This document shows positions 8,130 through 16,324 of a stretch of 64,000 nt of DNA, piece after piece. How positions within the stretch are numbered: position 1 is the stretch's first letter; every line of letters starts with the position of its first letter. The position numbers and the translations under genes were made by a program. The notes beneath the pieces were generated by a model. The model saw only the letters and a list, made by a program, of their open reading frames with translations, had not been told where the DNA came from and searched no databases. Origin of the DNA: Fodinibius roseus (lineage in GTDB: Bacteria > Bacteroidota > Rhodothermia > Balneolales > Balneolaceae); the NCBI RefSeq assembly GCF_900129315.1, contig NZ_FQUS01000003.1, forward strand, positions 248,001 through 312,000, read 5' to 3'.

Positions 8130-9412
8130 TTACCGTTACAGCCGTCATTATTTCATTGATATCCGTATCCGTTGCGGGAAGTGCACAGCCGGATTCAATC
8201 AGCCTGGAGTATTGTTACCGGCTGGCTGATGAACGTTATCCCACCGCCAAGAATATTGAGCTCCAGAAGAAGATTACGGAGCTCAACGTCGATATCGCAC
8301 ATACCGGCTATTTCCCTGATGTCACGGTAAACGGGCAGGCCACTTACCAGTCGGAAGTAACGGAAATAGGATTGCCCGGCGGAGGCGGTCCCCCGAGCGT
8401 CAGCCAGGATCAGTATGAGGCGTCGGTTGATGTGACCCAGACGATTTTTAATGGCGGAGCGGCGGGGATTCGAAAAGAGGTGGAACAGGCCAAAGGCCGC
8501 CAGCATATGTATGCCACAAAAGTGGAGCTGCATCGGATACGTTCGCAGATTGACCAGGTATATTTCGGGATTCTGCTCTCCCGGCAGCAAGCCAAGACCA
8601 TAGGACTGCTGATTGATAACTTGCGGGAACAGCATTCAACGGTACGCTCGCAGGTAGAAAACGGCGTTCTGCTGCCCAGTCAACAGCATATTCTGAAGGC
8701 TGAGCTGATCGCCGCCCGACAGGATTCCGCCGACAACGAGTCAAACATCAGGGCCGGCTACCGGGTACTCAGTCAAATTATCGGAGAAGAGATCGATCGA
8801 GACACCAGACTGGAGCTGCCGGAGGTCTCATCGGATTACCCTGCGCTGCATCCCCAACGCGCGGAATTGGACCTGTTTGAAAGCCGGCGGGAGTCCCTGG
8901 AAAAGCAGAAAGCGCTGGTCCGGACAAAGCGAATGCCTTCACTCGCAGCCTTTGGAACCGCAGCATACGGGCGACCCGGGCTTAATTTCCTGAATGATGA
9001 CTTCCACGATTACTATATAGCCGGATTGAAGGTGCGCTGGAACGTGTGGGATTTTTTTAATGCCGACCGGCAGCATCAGGTGTTACAGATCGAACAGCAG
9101 AAGATAGACCAGGAACAGCGTGCTTTTCGGCGCCAGCTCGATGCTTCGCTCGATCGTATCAGCGAGCGTATTGCATCCATAAAAGAAAATATGAAGCGGG
9201 ACCGGAAGATTATTGAACTTCGCGCTCAGGTTGTGGAGGAAAGTGCCAGTCAGCTTAAAAACGGGGTTATCACCGCTACGGAATATGTTACGGAGCTGAC
9301 CCGGTCTAACCAGGCGCGCCTTTTACTGTATATCAACCGGGTGCGACTGTCGCAGGCAAAGTCAGAATACCTTACGACACTGGGAATAGGCTTGCAGGAG
9401 CAGGTAAATTAA
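8126..9412 (+). CDS. TolC-family outer-membrane efflux channel
   Basis: 428 residues with an N-terminal signal peptide ending near SVAGSAQ (about residue 20). The two halves are the repeated helical hairpins typical of TolC/OEP proteins, with long polar helices at about 100-220 and 310-420. It would form the trimeric outer-membrane duct for the inner-membrane pump encoded downstream. It is translationally coupled to the TetR gene by the ATGA overlap and lies 27 bp before the membrane fusion gene. Confidence 0.92.
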   Translation: MITVTAVIISLISVSVAGSAQPDSISLEYCYRLADERYPTAKNIELQKKITELNVDIAHTGYFPDVTVNGQATYQSEVTEIGLPGGGGPPSVSQDQYEASVDVTQTIFNGGAAGIRKEVEQAKGRQHMYATKVELHRIRSQIDQVYFGILLSRQQAKTIGLLIDNLREQHSTVRSQVENGVLLPSQQHILKAELIAARQDSADNESNIRAGYRVLSQIIGEEIDRDTRLELPEVSSDYPALHPQRAELDLFESRRESLEKQKALVRTKRMPSLAAFGTAAYGRPGLNFLNDDFHDYYIAGLKVRWNVWDFFNADRQHQVLQIEQQKIDQEQRAFRRQLDASLDRISERIASIKENMKRDRKIIELRAQVVEESASQLKNGVITATEYVTELTRSNQARLLLYINRVRLSQAKSEYLTTLGIGLQEQVN

Positions 9413-9439
9413 ATAAACGAATTCAAAAGAAGCGGGAAA

Positions 9440-10348
9440 ATGAACAAAATAAAGGTTTTAAAATTATTTGGAGTTATATCAGGGGCAGTCTTTGTGGCGT
9501 TTGGATCTTATGGCTGCGCTTCCGAAGAAAAATCAGATGCGTACGGGCAATTTGAAGCGACGGAAACGTCCATCTCTTCCGAGGTGCCGGGCAAGCTTGT
9601 AAAGTACACCATTAGCGAAGGGGACCGCCTTGAGCAGAATACCAGGGTTGGCCAGGTGGATACGACCCGCCTCTGGCTGCAGAAGGAAGAGCTGAGATCC
9701 CGATTGGAATCCGTCCGTTCCAATATAAAGAGCATTGAGGCCCAGGTTGAGGTCCGGCAAGAGGAATTAGCCCTGGCCCGGACCAACCTGAAGCGTACGG
9801 AAGCTCTTCACGAAGATGGAGCCGCTACCGGTCAGCAGCTGGATAATGCCCGGTCTAACGTACAGACGATCGAGAAAAGAATTCGGGCTCTGCAAACCGA
9901 GAAACGATCCATCCGGGCTGAAATTGAGGCCACCCGAACGCGTATCGAGCAGGTGGAGGACCAGATTGACGATGCCCTGATTATGAACCCGGTGACCGGA
10001 ACGGTACTCACCTCTTTTGTGGAAACCCACGAAATGCTCCGGCAAGGCCAGCCGCTTTATGAAATTGCCAATTTGGATACGCTGGAGCTTCGGGTTTATA
10101 TCAGCGGGGCGCAATTGCCGTCGGTGAAACTGGGACAGCACGTTGAGGTGTTAGTTGATAAAAATGCGGAGGAAAACCAGGCAATGGATGGAAAGGTAAG
10201 CTGGATTGCCTCTGAAGCGGAATTTACACCAAAAATGATTCAAACCAAGGAGGAACGGGTAACACAAGTATATGCCGTTAAAGTTCGCGTACCCAATCCC
10301 GATGGAATTTTAAAAATAGGTATGCCCGGAGAAGTGAATTTCAATTAG
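9440..10348 (+). CDS. HlyD-family periplasmic membrane fusion protein (lipoprotein)
   Basis: 302 residues. The N-terminus has a hydrophobic stretch ending SYGC (Cys about 26), a plausible although not canonical lipobox, so the mature protein is probably lipid-anchored. A biotinyl-lipoyl-like half (SEVPGKLVKYTISEGDRLEQ) at about 45-75 is separated from its partner (VTGTVLTSFVETHEMLRQGQPLYEI) at about 180-210 by a coiled-coil hairpin. A beta-barrel domain follows. It links the ABC-2 pump to the TolC channel and corresponds to YbhG in the E. coli system. Confidence 0.92.
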   Translation: MNKIKVLKLFGVISGAVFVAFGSYGCASEEKSDAYGQFEATETSISSEVPGKLVKYTISEGDRLEQNTRVGQVDTTRLWLQKEELRSRLESVRSNIKSIEAQVEVRQEELALARTNLKRTEALHEDGAATGQQLDNARSNVQTIEKRIRALQTEKRSIRAEIEATRTRIEQVEDQIDDALIMNPVTGTVLTSFVETHEMLRQGQPLYEIANLDTLELRVYISGAQLPSVKLGQHVEVLVDKNAEENQAMDGKVSWIASEAEFTPKMIQTKEERVTQVYAVKVRVPNPDGILKIGMPGEVNFN

Positions 10349-10410
10349 TGAATTGTTATGGGTTACTCAGAAACGCCAAAGAGCCAATAACATATAGCCA
10401 ACCACCACCA
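10348..10410 (+). repeat. Nine 7-bp words filling the gap between fusion-protein stop and ABC start
   Basis: The 63 bp from 10348 to 10410 are exactly nine heptads, from the last base of the upstream stop codon to the ATG at 10411. Left words include GTTATGG and GTTACTC. Right words include GCCAATA and GCCAACC, which are near reverse complements of the left ones. No ribosome-binding site is present before 10411. Confidence 0.6.
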
Positions 10411-11334
10411 ATGAACATCGTAGAAGTTAAAAATATCAGCAAGTCTTACGGCAAGACTACGGCCCTCGACGACCTGTCCTTCGAGGTTGCGGGGGGAGAA
10501 TTGTTCGGTTTTATCGGCCCCGACGGGGCCGGGAAGACCTCCCTGTTTCGAATCCTGACGACGTTAACTAAACCGGATTGCGGAACGGCCAATGTGTTAG
10601 GTATGGATGTGATAGAAGACTACCGTTCCCTTCGTCCCCTGCTCGGATACATGCCCGGACAGTTTGCACTGTATCAGGATTTAAGCGTGCGGGAAAATAT
10701 GAATTTTTTTGCTTCGGTCTTTGGTACCTCACTGGAAGAAAATTACGATTTGGTGGCCCCGATCTATAGTCAGCTCGAAAAGTTTGAAGATCGATTGGCC
10801 GGTGCCCTGTCCGGTGGCATGAAACAGAAGCTGGCGTTAAGCTGCGCCCTTATCCATAAGCCGGAGTTGCTTGTGCTGGACGAACCCACCACGGGCGTGG
10901 ATGCGGTATCGCGGCAGGAGTTTTGGGAGATGCTCCGGCGGCTGAATGATGAGGGGATCACCGTAATTGCCTCTACGCCTTATATGGATGAAGCCGGCCA
11001 GTGCGATCGCGTGGCACTTATTGACGAGGGGAATATCCTCCAGATTGACACCCCGGAGAATATCGTCCGGTCATTCCGGAAACCGATTCTGGCCGTCAAA
11101 GCCACCAGCATGTACCGGCTTATAAAAGAACTTCGCGGCTATCCGTGGACCCATTCCGTACAACCGTTCGGGGAATACGTGCACTATACCGAACAACGGG
11201 AAGAGCCAAATATTGATGAGCTGGAGGCCTACTTGACAGATGCCGGTCTGTCCGGAATCAGCATTAAGCCGACCTCGCCCGATATTGAAGACAGTTTTAT
11301 AGCATTAATGAAGGATAATCATACTCATGGATAG
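10411..11334 (+). CDS. ABC transporter ATP-binding protein, YbhF N-half type
   Basis: 307 residues from the ATG at 10411. A GTG start at 10348 would add 21 residues encoded by the periodic tract and is unlikely. It has Walker A GPDGAGKT, signature LSGGMKQK, Walker B LLVLDEP and a switch region in which the usual histidine-loop sequence reads STPYMDEA rather than TTHYMDEA. GPDGAGKT is the variant found in the first half of E. coli YbhF. The last 90 residues form an accessory C-terminal domain. It overlaps the second ATPase gene by 8 bp, so the two form one heterodimeric motor. Confidence 0.93.
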   Translation: MNIVEVKNISKSYGKTTALDDLSFEVAGGELFGFIGPDGAGKTSLFRILTTLTKPDCGTANVLGMDVIEDYRSLRPLLGYMPGQFALYQDLSVRENMNFFASVFGTSLEENYDLVAPIYSQLEKFEDRLAGALSGGMKQKLALSCALIHKPELLVLDEPTTGVDAVSRQEFWEMLRRLNDEGITVIASTPYMDEAGQCDRVALIDEGNILQIDTPENIVRSFRKPILAVKATSMYRLIKELRGYPWTHSVQPFGEYVHYTEQREEPNIDELEAYLTDAGLSGISIKPTSPDIEDSFIALMKDNHTHG

Positions 11335-12076
11335 CACCAGGCCAGCGATTAAGACCCGGAATCTGACCCGGAAGTTCGGCGATTTTTCTGCGGTGGATAA
11401 TATCAGCTTTGAAATAAGTAAAGGAGAAATATTCGGTTTCCTGGGGGCTAATGGAGCGGGGAAAACCACGGCTATCCGAATGCTCATCGGTTTATTAACG
11501 CCGACATCGGGGGAAGCCTCCGTTGCCGGTTTTGATGTGTTTACCGAAGCGGAAGCGATCAAAAATAGGATAGGATATATGAGCCAAAAGTTTTCTCTGT
11601 ATGCCGATCTGACCGTTTGGGAAAATATTCGGCTGTACGGAGGTATTTACGGTCTTCCGATGGAAACCGTAAAAGCTAAAGCGGATGATCTGCTGAAAAC
11701 ACTTCAGCTCAGTGATGCACGCGACAAGCGTATCGGCTCGCTGCCATTGGGATGGAAACAAAAGCTGGCGTTTTCAGTTGCGGTACTGCATGAGCCGGAT
11801 ATTGTTTTTTTGGATGAACCGACGGGCGGCGTCGATCCGATAACCCGACGCCAATTTTGGGAGCAGATATATGAGGTGACGGAGGGTGGGACCACCGTTT
11901 TTGTGACCACCCATTATATGGATGAGGCCGAATACTGTGATCGTGTTTCCATCATGGTTGACGGCGTGATAGAAGCGCTGGATACGCCCTCGGGATTAAA
12001 AGAGGAATTTAAGGCTGATAATATTGAAGAGGTCTTTATAGAACTGGCTCGCGGCGCAGATCGGAGTCAAAACTGA
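11327..12076 (+). CDS. ABC transporter ATP-binding protein, YbhF C-half type
   Basis: 249 residues with Walker A GANGAGKT, signature LPLGWKQK, Walker B IVFLDEP and the complete H-loop TTHYMDEAEYCDR. The LPLGWKQ signature is characteristic of the second ABC domain of YbhF-like proteins. Together with the preceding gene it therefore represents the two halves of a protein that is fused in E. coli. The catalytic histidine is intact here but replaced in the partner, so the dimer probably has one fully active and one degenerate site. Confidence 0.93.
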   Translation: MDSTRPAIKTRNLTRKFGDFSAVDNISFEISKGEIFGFLGANGAGKTTAIRMLIGLLTPTSGEASVAGFDVFTEAEAIKNRIGYMSQKFSLYADLTVWENIRLYGGIYGLPMETVKAKADDLLKTLQLSDARDKRIGSLPLGWKQKLAFSVAVLHEPDIVFLDEPTGGVDPITRRQFWEQIYEVTEGGTTVFVTTHYMDEAEYCDRVSIMVDGVIEALDTPSGLKEEFKADNIEEVFIELARGADRSQN

Positions 12077-12099
12077 ACACTGCCAACGGATCACTGAAC

Positions 12100-13206
12100 A
12101 TGCAATCATTCAAAGCATTTATCACAAAAGAATTCAAGCAGATTTATCGCGACAGGCGGACGCTGCTGGTGTTGTTTGGCATGCCGATTATCCAGATGCT
12201 GCTGTTTGGTTTTGCGATCCGCAATGAGGTACAGAATGCCCGTGTCATGGTCCTGGACAGCTCCCGTGATGAAGTTACCCGGCAGCTTGTCAATAAGATC
12301 GACGCTTCAAATTATTTCAGCGTAGCGGGTGAAATACAGGATATCAACAACATTGAGGCTATTTTCCAGCAGGGAGAGATTGACGAAGTCATTGTTTTCG
12401 AAAATGACTTTGCCCGCAAACTGGAGCGAGGAGGGCAGCCGGCCGTTTATGTAATAACGGATGCCTCCAATCCGAATCTGGCACAGCTTATCCAACAGTA
12501 TTCTTCCTCTATCATCGTGGATTTTCAGCACCGGATTTTCCCTGCCGTCACGGAAGGGGGAGGCATAACAACTCATGCCAACATGCTCTTCAATCCGCAG
12601 CTGGAAAGCGTCAATCTGTTTGTGCCGGGACTTATTGCCGTTATTCTGATGCTTATTTCAACATTAATGACCTCCATCGCTATTACCCGTGAGAAAGAGA
12701 TGGGGAATATGGAGATCCTGCTGGTCTCTCCGCTGCATCCGTCCCAGGTTATCATTGGCAAGGTCCTGCCTTACCTCGTACTGTCATTTATAAATGTACT
12801 GACGGTATTAATAATGGCTCAATGGGTATTTGACGTACCCTTCAGAGGATCATACAGCCTTTTTTTGGCTGAGTCATTGCTGTTTATATTCGCTGCGCTG
12901 GCATTGGGTGTGTTAATTTCTACCAAAGCCGATGATCAGCAGACCGCTATGATGGTTTCCCTGGCAGGGCTGTTGTTGCCGACCGTTCTGTTGTCGGGAT
13001 TCATATTTCCGATTGCAAGCATGCCCCAGGTATTACAGTGGATAAGCAACCTGATTCCGGCACGATGGTTCCTGGTCATTGTGCGCAGCATTATGCTGAA
13101 AGATTCCAATTTGCTGTTTCTCTGGAAGGAAACCCTGGTACTGCTTGTCATGACTATTGGGTTTATTGTCCTCAGTGTCAGGAGTTTTAAAATGAGACTG
13201 GAATAA
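12100..13206 (+). CDS. ABC-2 type permease (YbhS/YbhR-like), first copy
   Basis: 368 residues. One transmembrane segment lies near the N-terminus (LLVLFGMPIIQMLLFGFAI, about 22-40), followed by a large extracytoplasmic domain (about 45-165). A bundle of five further hydrophobic segments runs from about 170 to the C-terminus, including the REKEMGNMEILLVSPL cytoplasmic coupling loop typical of ABC-2 exporters. It pairs with the second permease to form the membrane channel of the pump. It starts 23 bp after the second ATPase gene. Confidence 0.92.
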   Translation: MQSFKAFITKEFKQIYRDRRTLLVLFGMPIIQMLLFGFAIRNEVQNARVMVLDSSRDEVTRQLVNKIDASNYFSVAGEIQDINNIEAIFQQGEIDEVIVFENDFARKLERGGQPAVYVITDASNPNLAQLIQQYSSSIIVDFQHRIFPAVTEGGGITTHANMLFNPQLESVNLFVPGLIAVILMLISTLMTSIAITREKEMGNMEILLVSPLHPSQVIIGKVLPYLVLSFINVLTVLIMAQWVFDVPFRGSYSLFLAESLLFIFAALALGVLISTKADDQQTAMMVSLAGLLLPTVLLSGFIFPIASMPQVLQWISNLIPARWFLVIVRSIMLKDSNLLFLWKETLVLLVMTIGFIVLSVRSFKMRLE

Positions 13207-13280
13207 GGAGACCGTATGTCGGTGATCAGCCGGCAGGGGACATCAGGCAGTGAAAAGTGAGACGGCAAAGGTAAAAAAAG

Positions 13281-13364
13281 AAAGTTTTAAGTATAGAGTA
13301 TAAAGATGAAAGTTGAATATTCCAGGTTTGAGGATGAGGCTAAGGTTGAGTTTAATGAATTCGA
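13281..13364 (+). repeat. Degenerate 7-bp-periodic tract between the two permease genes
   Basis: About twelve successive 7-bp words with similar composition (AAAGTTT, TAAGTAT, AGAGTAT, AAAGATG and onward). The word GGCTAAGGTTGAG also resembles the tract at 1300-1330 (GGCTAAGGTAGAG). It lies left of the perfect CTGATAA array in the same 297-bp gap. The rest of the gap shows no gene. Confidence 0.5.
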
Positions 13365-13442
13365 AGACCTGTACAATGGCTGTCTTTAATGAACCCAATG
13401 ATAAAATTAATGCTTGACACGAGGATGAGAAATCGGCAGCCT

Positions 13443-13498
13443 CTGATAACTGATAACTGATAACTGATAACTGATAACTGATAACTGATAACTGATAA
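13443..13498 (+). repeat. Perfect tandem array of eight CTGATAA units
   Basis: CTGATAA is repeated eight times without error at 13443-13498. The array ends five bases before the ATG at 13504. A perfect short tandem repeat of this kind can gain or lose copies by replication slippage and would change the 5' leader length of the downstream permease gene in 7-base steps. Confidence 0.95.
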
Positions 13499-13503
13499 CC
13501 GGA

Positions 13504-14628
13504 ATGCGTACCATTAAATTTCTTTTACAAAAAGAGTTCCTGCAGATATTCCGCAATAAAAGCATGCTGCCTATTATTTTTGTGATGCCTATTATCCAGC
13601 TGGTGGTACTCTCTTTTGCAGCAACCTACGAGCTTAAAGAAGTGGATATGCATGTAGTGGATTTCGACCAGTCGGACCTGTCCCGGCAGCTGGTAACCAA
13701 ATTGCAGGCCTCGGGTTATTTCCATTTAAAAAGCCGCTCCCGGGATATTGATCAGGGAATCCGGGAGATACAGAAAAACGAGGTACAGCTGGCGCTTGTC
13801 ATCCCTCCTCACTTCAAAAAAGATCTTCGTTCCGGCAAAAGCAGTTCTGTTCAAATGAATATAGATGCCGTAGACGGAGCTACAGCCGGACTCATCCAGG
13901 GATACGGCCGGTCTATTATTCAGGATTTCAATGCAGAAATACAGCCCCGCGCTACGGATGTTCAGCGATCCGGTATAGCAGCTCCGGGCATGGAGGTTAT
14001 TCCGGCCAGCTGGTACAATCCCAACCTCGATTACATCAAATACATGGTGCCCGGAATCCTGGTGGTGCTTGTATCCATGATCGGGATGTTTCTTTCCGGA
14101 ATGAATATCGTGCGTGAGCGGGAAATCGGCACCATAGAACAGCTCAACGTGACGCCGATTAAACGCTACCAGTTTATTACGGGCAAGCTGTTGCCGTTCT
14201 GGATTATCGCCCTTTTTGAGCTGGGAGTGGGACTGTTGATCGCCTATTATGGATTTAATATCCCCTTTGTGGGCAGTGCTTTATTACTTTTTGGCATTGC
14301 TGCCATATTTATGCTGGTCGTACAGGGGATCGGCTTGTTTATCTCCACGATAACCGACACCCAGCAGCAGGCGATGTTTATTGCCTGGTTCCTGATGGTT
14401 GTGTTTATCCTGATGGGAGGCCTGTTTACCCCTATTGAAAGTATGCCGGTGTGGGCGCAGGAGCTGGCGATGTTCAATCCGGTTGCCCATTTTATCAAAA
14501 TTATGCGGATGGTATTACTGAAAGGAGCCGGCTGGGCAGAGGTACAGCATCTGACCGGCTTGCTCAGCCTGATGGCGGTAATCATCCTTCCCGCCGCTAT
14601 CCTGCGGTATCAAAAGTCAACGGGATAG
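13504..14628 (+). CDS. ABC-2 type permease (YbhS/YbhR-like), second copy
   Basis: 374 residues with the same layout as the first permease: an N-terminal membrane segment (LPIIFVMPIIQLVVLSFA), an extracytoplasmic domain at about 45-175, and a C-terminal bundle of hydrophobic segments with the REREIGTIEQLNVTPI coupling loop. It completes the seven-gene pump. Unlike its neighbours, which overlap or nearly abut, it is separated from the preceding permease by 297 bp of repeat-bearing DNA. Its expression may therefore be set apart from the rest of the operon. Confidence 0.92.
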   Translation: MRTIKFLLQKEFLQIFRNKSMLPIIFVMPIIQLVVLSFAATYELKEVDMHVVDFDQSDLSRQLVTKLQASGYFHLKSRSRDIDQGIREIQKNEVQLALVIPPHFKKDLRSGKSSSVQMNIDAVDGATAGLIQGYGRSIIQDFNAEIQPRATDVQRSGIAAPGMEVIPASWYNPNLDYIKYMVPGILVVLVSMIGMFLSGMNIVREREIGTIEQLNVTPIKRYQFITGKLLPFWIIALFELGVGLLIAYYGFNIPFVGSALLLFGIAAIFMLVVQGIGLFISTITDTQQQAMFIAWFLMVVFILMGGLFTPIESMPVWAQELAMFNPVAHFIKIMRMVLLKGAGWAEVQHLTGLLSLMAVIILPAAILRYQKSTG

Positions 14629-14758
14629 GCTATGTGTGCATTTGTTCTTCCACTTTATAACGAAAAATGTGCCACCGGTGAAAAACAGGAGCCCGCTTTA
14701 TACGCAAACGCGCTTGAGACCAGAAGTTACACTCCCCGGGAGGGGATAAGATAGGTTA

Positions 14759-14776
14759 AAGATCGTACTCGATCTT
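14759..14776 (+). other. Small hairpin between the permease gene and pheA
   Basis: AAGATCG and CGATCTT form a 7-bp perfect stem around the loop TACT. A short pyrimidine run (CTTT) follows. It could be a weak terminator of the export operon. The remainder of the 267-bp gap holds no gene that I can support. Confidence 0.3.
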
Positions 14777-14895
14777 CTTTAGCACTGATCACCAATGGTT
14801 TATCTTATATTTTTTCGGAGATCAATAATTTTATTTTTATAAACGTTATTATTCTGATATCCTTCCGGTGGATTCGAAGTGAACTGAAGAAAAAT

Positions 14896-16047
14896 ATGGC
14901 CGATAAATTAGATCAAATACGACAACAGCTCGACGAGACCGACAAACAGATTATTGATGCGCTGGCAAAACGCCAGCAGCTGGTGCGTGAGGTCTCGTCC
15001 TTTAAGATTGATGAAAAGAAAAATATCCGGGACCTGCAGCGTGAGGAGCAGCTCCTCGACAAGATTACGAAGCTGGCCCGGGAAGCGGGACTGGATCGCT
15101 ATTTTGCCGAACAGCTCTTTAAAGATATTATTGATCACTCCGTTCGTTTCCAGACGCACACCCTGGTCGATCACCAAAATGTCAGGAATGATGCCCAACA
15201 GGTACGGGTAGCCTACCAGGGGACGGAAGGGGCATACAGTGATCAGGCGGCGGCGCGTCATTTTGAGGAGCGATACACCGAAGTGCATTCCATCGGGTAT
15301 GATACCTTTCGACAGGCTGCCCGGGCGGTGGAAGAGGGAGAGGCGGATTATGCCATTCTGCCCATTGAAAATACGACGGCCGGTTCCATCAGCGATACCT
15401 ACGATATCCTGGGCGACGGGAAACTGCATATCGTAGGCGAGGAAGCCCTGCGGATTATTCACTGCCTGCTGGCAGTCGAGGAGGTTCCGGTGGATAAGAT
15501 CCGGCGCATCCTCTCGCACCCACAGGCTATTGCCCAGTGCAGCAACTTTCTGGCCAAACAGCACAGGTGCAAAATAGAATCCTATATTGATACGGCCATG
15601 GCGGCAAAGAAAGTGCTCGAAGACGGCGACCTGTCGCAGGCGGCCATTGCGGGCGCTCACGCGGCCGAAATATACGACCTTAAAATTTTAAAGCGGGATC
15701 TGGCCAATCAGCCCGAAAACTTCACGCGCTTTGTGGTGGTCAGCACCGACCCGGTGGAAATCGACCGGCAAATTCCGTGTAAGACTTCGCTGCTGATGGT
15801 CACCTCCCACGACAAAGGGGCGCTGGTCAGCTGCCTGAATATAATTGCTGAACATGATATAGGCATGACCAAGCTGGAATCACGTCCCAAGCCCAACGAG
15901 CCGTGGAAGTACCAGTTTTACCTGGATATCGAGGGCAATATTGCTGAACCGGATACGCGGCTGGCCCTCGAGGAGCTGGAGCAAAAGGCCAGCTCGCTGA
16001 AAATATTGGGTTCCTACCCCGCCCAGGTGGGAAACGGGGACCATTAA
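14896..16047 (+). CDS. pheA: Bifunctional chorismate mutase / prephenate dehydratase
   Basis: 383 residues in three domains. A chorismate mutase (AroQ helical type) occupies residues 1-90, beginning with DQIRQQLDETDKQIIDAL. Prephenate dehydratase fills about 98-280, with VAYQGTEGAYSDQAA at the start and the catalytic TRF motif (ENFTRFVVVS). A regulatory ACT domain follows at about 295-370, with GALV and ESRP motifs that bind phenylalanine. It converts chorismate to prephenate and then to phenylpyruvate in phenylalanine synthesis, and the ACT motifs predict feedback inhibition. It stands alone, followed by tRNA-Arg. Confidence 0.95.
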   Translation: MADKLDQIRQQLDETDKQIIDALAKRQQLVREVSSFKIDEKKNIRDLQREEQLLDKITKLAREAGLDRYFAEQLFKDIIDHSVRFQTHTLVDHQNVRNDAQQVRVAYQGTEGAYSDQAAARHFEERYTEVHSIGYDTFRQAARAVEEGEADYAILPIENTTAGSISDTYDILGDGKLHIVGEEALRIIHCLLAVEEVPVDKIRRILSHPQAIAQCSNFLAKQHRCKIESYIDTAMAAKKVLEDGDLSQAAIAGAHAAEIYDLKILKRDLANQPENFTRFVVVSTDPVEIDRQIPCKTSLLMVTSHDKGALVSCLNIIAEHDIGMTKLESRPKPNEPWKYQFYLDIEGNIAEPDTRLALEELEQKASSLKILGSYPAQVGNGDH

Positions 16048-16072
16048 GCGCTTCTTTATCTATACATGATAT

Positions 16073-16145
16073 GCCCCCATAGTTCAATTGGAGAGAACGG
16101 AGGTTTCCTAAACCTCAGATCCTGGTTCGATTCCGGGTGGGGGTA
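16073..16145 (+). tRNA. tRNA-Arg (anticodon CCT)
   Basis: A full cloverleaf can be drawn. The acceptor arm GCCCCCA pairs with TGGGGGT (16138-16144). The anticodon stem GAGGT/ACCTC surrounds the loop TTCCTAA with CCT at 16107-16109, reading AGG codons. The T stem CCTGG/CCGGG encloses TTCGATT. The discriminator base is A at 16145, and CCA is not encoded in full. Confidence 0.95.
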
Positions 16146-16324
16146 CAATATTCGTTTTATACTCCTCAGGGCATGTAGTAGGAGAGGCCAGTCCGGATCA
16201 AAATAGCGGTTACGATGTTTAAGGGATGGCATGGCGTCCCGTTGAAAAAATGAAAAGCGTGATATGCATGTTTTTCATTGATTATGTACGGTATCACTTT
16301 TTAAAGAAAAAGCAATGAGAGGAT

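Noticed and set aside
13443..13498. CTGATAA array as a CRISPR-like repeat
   Set aside because: Units are only 7 bp, without spacers and without cas genes nearby.
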